The position numbers and the translations under genes were made by a program. A DNA stretch of 64,000 nt from Bacillota bacterium (GTDB taxonomy: Bacteria; Bacillota; Clostridia; Christensenellales; Aristaeellaceae): NCBI GenBank assembly GCA_963169565.1, contig CAUJDI010000020.1:17784-81783 (forward strand). Reading direction: 5' to 3'. Position 1 is the stretch's first letter. Each line of letters starts with the position of its first letter. This document shows, one piece after another, positions 60,146-64,000 of this stretch. The notes below the pieces were generated by a model, which ran no database searches, was not told the origin of the DNA, and worked only from the letters and a program-made list of their open reading frames with translations.

Positions 60146-61876
60146 TTATTCGGTGCGCAGGGCTTCTACGGGATCCTTTTTCGCGGCAAAGCGCGCAGGA
60201 AGGAAACCGGCCAGCAGGGACAGGAGCGCACTGATGCCCACCAGCGCCAAGGCGCCGCCCAGCGGCAGGATGGCGTTGATATCCGTCTCATTGGCAAGGT
60301 GATGGATGATGCTGTTGATCGGGATGATCAGCAGGGCGGAGATCGTCACGCCCAGGAGGCCGGCTGCCAGCCCGATGATGAAGGCTTCCGCCGTGAAGAC
60401 CCTCTTGACGTCCTTCTTTGACGCGCCCAGCGCGCGCAGGATGCCGATCTCCTTGACGCGTTCAAGCACAGAGATATAGGTGATGATGCCGATCATGATG
60501 GACGAAACCACAAGCGAGACGGCGACAAAGGCGATGAGCACGTATGAGATGACGTTGATGATGGTAGTGACGGAACTGATCAAAAGCGCGACGTAGTCGG
60601 TGTAAACGATGCGGTCGCCTTCCGCGGCAGTCCGGTTGTACTCAGAAATCAGCAGCGCCGCTTTCTCCTTGTCCTCAAAGGACACGAAATAAAGCGAAAT
60701 GGAGGACGGCATGTCCAGGTCTACGACGCCAAGCGCGTCCAGCGTCTCATCCAGCGTGGCCGCGTCCTCCGCGATGACGCCGTCATACAATATCGCCAGC
60801 ATCGCGTCATCCGCCGATGAGACAAAGCGATCCAAAAGGCCCGCCAGCTGCGCGTCGTCCATTCTGGCCAGCGCGTCCTGCGAAAACCCGGACAGCGCTG
60901 CGGCGGATGATTCGAGGTTTTCTGCGCCGTCACCCGAACGCGCTTCATTGACAGCACTTGAAAAAGCCCGCATCATGGCCAGCAGGCTCCCCGGGGACAA
61001 TCCCCGGGGGAAGCTGAATGAGCTGCCCTTTCCCGTGTTCTCTGTCTGTTCTTCATCCATCAGGCCGCCCGTAAAGAAACGCAGCGCCTGATAAACGAAC
61101 TCCGCTTTCCCTTTTTCATCAAGCCCTGCCAGGTACTGCCGCGCGTTGTGTGCCTTGTCCCGCGCGTCCGACGGAGAAAAGGCGAGTCCGCTGAGGACGC
61201 TGTTGTTCGTGTCCTGAAGCTGCGCCGTGACGACAGGGCTGGCAAGGGTCCGCTTGATCACCAGGTCTGTCAGGGCGCGTGTATAGCCCAGCCCGCCGTT
61301 TGAAAAATCAGCCCTGCCATCGGAGCGGACGATGCCGGAAACGGTCAGCCTGGGCGCTTTCTCGAGCAAACCATTCAGCGATGCCCGGTCATCTCGTTTG
61401 TCGAGAAACTCTCCCTGTTCATTCTGCAGAAAATAATCGCTGTATGTCAGGACCAGGAACTCACGGCCAAGCAGCTCCCCATAAGACCACTTGCGCGCGC
61501 TTTCGACGGGCACTTTTTCACCCTGCGTCAGGGAACGCAGTTCCTGCTGCGGCAGGATGCCCAGCTGGTAGAGCACCATGTCGCAGATCTCATTCCGGCC
61601 GTCCAGGATCAGGACTGCTTCCCCGGCGTTTTCAGGCCAGTGCCCCGCCAGCAGGGTGTGGGTTTCCTTCAGGGCATCGCCGACCAGCCCGTCCCCGCTT
61701 GCCGGGGTCAGTTCATGCAGGGTGGATACAGAGAAGGGCAGGAGAGACGCGAACGCCGAGGACATGCTGCTCCTGGCGCTGCCGCTGGTATTGACCAGTT
61801 CTCCCTGCGGATCATAGGTATAGATATCAAAACGCGCGTCATAGCCATACCGGACATCCGAGAGAAAGGGGCGCAT
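60146..61876 (-). CDS. MacB/FtsX-type ABC transporter, C-terminal part (after in-frame TAG)
   Basis: The 576 residues downstream of the amber codon: a large extracytoplasmic domain (about 1-410), three transmembrane helices and an FtsX permease core with ISVLERVKEIGILRALGASKKDV and the usual ending DPVEALRTE. It is in the same frame as the ATPase gene upstream, separated by TAG and nine sense codons. An AAGAGGA site (61884-61890) lies seven bases before the ATG at 61876, so this part could be translated by itself after termination. If not, the transporter is inactivated. Such ATPase-permease fusions usually export lipids, peptides or antibiotics. Confidence 0.8.
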   Translation of the reverse strand: MRPFLSDVRYGYDARFDIYTYDPQGELVNTSGSARSSMSSAFASLLPFSVSTLHELTPASGDGLVGDALKETHTLLAGHWPENAGEAVLILDGRNEICDMVLYQLGILPQQELRSLTQGEKVPVESARKWSYGELLGREFLVLTYSDYFLQNEQGEFLDKRDDRASLNGLLEKAPRLTVSGIVRSDGRADFSNGGLGYTRALTDLVIKRTLASPVVTAQLQDTNNSVLSGLAFSPSDARDKAHNARQYLAGLDEKGKAEFVYQALRFFTGGLMDEEQTENTGKGSSFSFPRGLSPGSLLAMMRAFSSAVNEARSGDGAENLESSAAALSGFSQDALARMDDAQLAGLLDRFVSSADDAMLAILYDGVIAEDAATLDETLDALGVVDLDMPSSISLYFVSFEDKEKAALLISEYNRTAAEGDRIVYTDYVALLISSVTTIINVISYVLIAFVAVSLVVSSIMIGIITYISVLERVKEIGILRALGASKKDVKRVFTAEAFIIGLAAGLLGVTISALLIIPINSIIHHLANETDINAILPLGGALALVGISALLSLLAGFLPARFAAKKDPVEALRTE

Positions 61877-61903
61877 CGGATTGTCCTCTTTATCAAGATA
61901 TGC

Positions 61904-61906
61904 CTA
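61904..61906 (-). other. In-frame amber codon splitting the ABC transporter gene
   Basis: The frame reads CAA GCG TTC TAG GCA TAT CTT GAT and stays open on both sides (358 codons before, 585 after). A single base change from AAG (Lys) or CAG (Gln) would create it. TAG ends other sound genes in this window (2596, 25508, 60063 and the GGDEF gene), so it is a normal stop here. Confidence 0.9.
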
Positions 61907-62980
61907 GAACGCTTGTAGGTTGTTGCGTCTGAGTGCGGACTGGAAACTGCTCAACCTCCTGGTCGCCCGGTCGTCCGCATAGACCGCGTCAAGATCGTGC
62001 TCCTGCTGCTTCCGTGAGGCCCGCATCGTATCCATCACCCCGCCGATCTCGACTGCCTCTTCCTGGATCACGATCGGGTAGGAGGACATGGTCTCTTTCT
62101 GGATGCTGCCGATATAGGTATTCACGCCGTTTGACATGGACAGGATCAGCGCGATGCCAATGATCCCGATGGAGCCGGCAAAAGCCGTGATCAGGGTGCG
62201 GCCGCGCTTGGTCATCAGGTTGCTCAGCGAAAGGCGGAGCGCGGTTTTGAAGCCCATGGAGGTCTTAAGTCCGCGCTGTGCTGGCTTTTCAACCAATTCC
62301 TGATGGGATGGAGCGCTGTCGCTGATGATTTTTCCGTCGCTCAGCTCGACGATGCGCGTCGCGTATTTCCGGGCAAGCTCACGGTTGTGCGTGACCATGA
62401 TGACCAGGCGGTCCCGGGCAAGCGCTTTGAGGGAATCCATCAGCTGCATGCTGGTGTGCGAATCCAGGGCGCCCGTGGGCTCATCGGCCAAAAGGATGTC
62501 CGGGTCGTTCACCAGTGCGCGCGCGATCGCGACACGCTGCATCTGCCCGCCGGAGAGCTGGTTGGGCCGCTTTGCCAGTTGGTCCTTCAGTCCGACGGAT
62601 TCAAGCGCCGCCGTTGCGCGCTGCCTGCGCTCCGCCGCGCTGACACCCGAGAGGGTGAGGGCCAGTTCGACGTTTGCCAGCACGCTCTGATGCGGGATGA
62701 GGTTGTAGGACTGGAACACAAAGCCGATGGAATGGTTGCGGTAGGCATCCATCTCACTGTCGGAATACTCCCTCGTGCTGCGTCCGGAGATCAGCAGCTC
62801 CCCGCTGTCATACCGGTCCAGACCGCCGATGACGTTCAGCAGCGTCGTCTTGCCGCAGCCCGATGGCCCAAGGACCGCGACAAACTCAGCGCTGTCAAAG
62901 GAAATGCTGATGCCGTCCAGCGCCGACACCTTCCGGGACCCGGTCACGTACTCTTTGGTGATATCCTTCAGCTGCAGCAT
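61904..62980 (-). CDS. MacB/FtsX-type ABC transporter, N-terminal ATPase part (ends at in-frame TAG)
   Basis: A 358-residue part with a complete ABC ATPase (about 1-225): Walker [11 protein letters not shown]-loop FVFQSYNL, signature LSGGQMQR, Walker [13 protein letters not shown], and the switch His in MVTHN. Then come the first transmembrane helix (about 265-285, [19 protein letters not shown]) and the start of the extracytoplasmic domain. Family members continue without a break into the permease. GAAGGGG precedes the ATG. It follows ligA on the same strand after 91 bases. Confidence 0.88.
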   Translation of the reverse strand: MLQLKDITKEYVTGSRKVSALDGISISFDSAEFVAVLGPSGCGKTTLLNVIGGLDRYDSGELLISGRSTREYSDSEMDAYRNHSIGFVFQSYNLIPHQSVLANVELALTLSGVSAAERRQRATAALESVGLKDQLAKRPNQLSGGQMQRVAIARALVNDPDILLADEPTGALDSHTSMQLMDSLKALARDRLVIMVTHNRELARKYATRIVELSDGKIISDSAPSHQELVEKPAQRGLKTSMGFKTALRLSLSNLMTKRGRTLITAFAGSIGIIGIALILSMSNGVNTYIGSIQKETMSSYPIVIQEEAVEIGGVMDTMRASRKQQEHDLDAVYADDRATRRLSSFQSALRRNNLQAF

Positions 62981-63071
62981 GGTTCCCCTTCAATAGCGGT
63001 CAAAAACAGGACAGGCAATCCGCCCATGGATGTTTATACCCTGATCGGGCCGCATCAGCGGCAAAGAAGGC

Positions 63072-64000
63072 CTATTGACCGCTGATCAATCTGACAAATG
63101 AATCTTCGTCCAGGACCGTTATCCCAAGCGCCTGCGCTTTCTGGAGCTTGCTGCCGGGGTTCCCGCCGGCAAGAAGGTAGGTCGTTTTGCGGCTGACTGA
63201 GGATAGCACCGTCCCGCCGTTTTCCTTGATGAGTTCCTCCGCTTCCTGACGGGTGAAGCCGGATAGCGTGCCTGTGATGACAAAGAAGAGTCCGCGCAGT
63301 TTTTCCTGCCGGTTCGGCTTTGGCATGTCCTTTGGCACGACGCCTGACGCCAGCAGCGCGTCAACCATTCCTGCATTGTCCGGATCAGCGAAGAACGCGA
63401 TGACCGAGCCCCCCACAACGTCCCCCACGGCGGGGATCTCCTTCAATTCCTCAAGCCCCGCCGCGCGAAGCCTGTCCAATGAGCCGAACGCCAGGGCGAT
63501 GTCGCGTGCCGTGGCGCGGCCGACGTTTGTGATGCCCAGGGCGAACAGGAAGGCATCCAGCCCGCATTCCCTGCTCACATGGATCGCTTCCAAGACCTTC
63601 TCCGCCTTTTTCTCCTGAAACCCGGGCAGGCCGACAAGGTCTTCCCGCCGTAGCTGATACAGATCCTGCGGTTTTCGCACGTTCAGGTGTCCGTACAGGA
63701 TCTCCAGCGTCTTTTCAGACAGGCTTTCGATGTTCATGGCATCCCTGGAACAGAAGTGGGTCAGCCGGGCGATCACCTGCGGCTTGCATCCTTCGCGGTT
63801 TGGGCAAAAGAGGTGCGCGCCCTCCTCGATCAGCTCACTCCCGCAGGCGGGGCAACGCTCCGGCTTCAGGATCGGCGTGCCGTTCGTACCGTCCTCCACC
63901 TTGCCGAGGATCTCGGGGATGACGTCGTTGGAGCGCCGGATCCACACCGTGCTGCCGAGGGTCAGGCGCTTGCGCCCGATGTCCCCGAAGTTGTTGAGGG
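63072..64000 (-). CDS. ligA: NAD+-dependent DNA ligase, 3' part
   Basis: The frame is open to the window edge, so the 5' part with the adenylation domain lies outside. Visible are the end of the OB fold (WIRRSNDVIPEILG), a four-cysteine zinc finger (CPACGSE and CPNREGC), a helix-hairpin-helix domain (GLPGFQEKKAEKVLEAI, LGITNVGRATARDIA) and a C-terminal BRCT domain (about the last 75 residues, FVITGTLSGFTRQEAEELI). It seals nicks in DNA replication and repair. A GTG at 63947 is only an internal codon. Confidence 0.95.
   Translation of the reverse strand, partial: LNNFGDIGRKRLTLGSTVWIRRSNDVIPEILGKVEDGTNGTPILKPERCPACGSELIEEGAHLFCPNREGCKPQVIARLTHFCSRDAMNIESLSEKTLEILYGHLNVRKPQDLYQLRREDLVGLPGFQEKKAEKVLEAIHVSRECGLDAFLFALGITNVGRATARDIALAFGSLDRLRAAGLEELKEIPAVGDVVGGSVIAFFADPDNAGMVDALLASGVVPKDMPKPNRQEKLRGLFFVITGTLSGFTRQEAEELIKENGGTVLSSVSRKTTYLLAGGNPGSKLQKAQALGITVLDEDSFVRLISGQ

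Noticed and set aside
61904..61906. Reassignment of TAG to an amino acid in this organism
   Set aside because: TAG is used as the normal stop of uxaC, proC, an antiporter subunit and the GGDEF gene, so a genome-wide reassignment is not supported; local readthrough remains possible.
1..64000. Insertion sequences, prophage or CRISPR-Cas system
   Set aside because: No transposase, integrase, phage structural gene, Cas gene or regular direct-repeat array was seen in any frame.

Overview
The window comes from the chromosome of a GC-rich Firmicute, most likely a member of the Clostridia. The evidence is a T-box leader before thrS, a ribosomal protein L27 with the Firmicute N-terminal extension next to its processing protease Prp, the PrpC/PrkC (PASTA kinase) operon, CdaA/CdaR, and a V-type (Ntp) ATPase. 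The family-level position (a Christensenellales-like lineage is possible) cannot be settled from sequence reading alone. I found no transposase, integrase, phage or CRISPR signature; this is core chromosome with one carbohydrate-utilisation island.

Layout. 1-4.8 kb: the end of an operon with three consecutive complex-I/Mrp-type antiporter subunits. 4.9-7.1 kb: a secreted cell-wall protein with SH3 and peptidoglycan-binding repeats. 7.1-21.6 kb (minus strand): a 14-gene housekeeping operon yicC-gmk-rpoZ-coaBC-priA-def-fmt-rsmB-rlmN-prpC-prkC-rsgA-rpe-ksgA, tightly packed and often with ATGA overlaps. 21.7-24.0 kb: thrS under a T-box. 24.1-35.9 kb: a uronate/oligosaccharide island with uxaC, uxaE, a GH4 alpha-galacturonidase-like enzyme, a CUT1 ABC importer, and a divergent operon of three cytoplasmic glycoside hydrolases ((alpha/alpha)6-barrel, GH43, GH10). 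35.9-40.2 kb: cyclic-di-GMP genes, a PAS-GGDEF protein and a tetR gene overlapping a PAS-PAS-GGDEF-HD-GYP gene. 40.4-40.7 kb: tRNA-Glu(CTC) and tRNA-Gln(CTG). 40.7-49.2 kb: the V-ATPase operon in the order G/H-I-K-E-C-F-A-B-D. 49.4-51.7 kb: yajC, a fused rph-rdgB gene, and a small phosphodiesterase. 51.8-54.6 kb: cdaA-cdaR and an unknown membrane protein. 54.8-57.1 kb: divergent ribosomal protein units rplU-prp-rpmA and rplJ-rplL. 57.2-60.1 kb: proB-proA-proC. 60.1-63.0 kb: a MacB/FtsX-type ABC transporter split by a single in-frame TAG. 63.1-64.0 kb: the 3' part of ligA.

How the parts fit. The island would import uronate-containing oligosaccharides, cleave them in the cytoplasm and convert galacturonate to tagaturonate (UxaC) and then to fructuronate (UxaE). 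Its two operons diverge from one intergenic region carrying a perfect palindrome between the -35 and -10 of the importer promoter, and no regulator is encoded beside it. The V-ATPase rotor subunit keeps the residues that bind Na+ in Enterococcus hirae NtpK, so a sodium-coupled machine is predicted; the antiporter subunits at the left edge could belong to the same ion economy, but that is inference. The most unusual items are the amber-interrupted ABC transporter with a well-placed internal ribosome binding site, the exact 76-residue tandem repeat in a long disordered extension of RsmB, and a possibly leaderless cell-wall protein gene.
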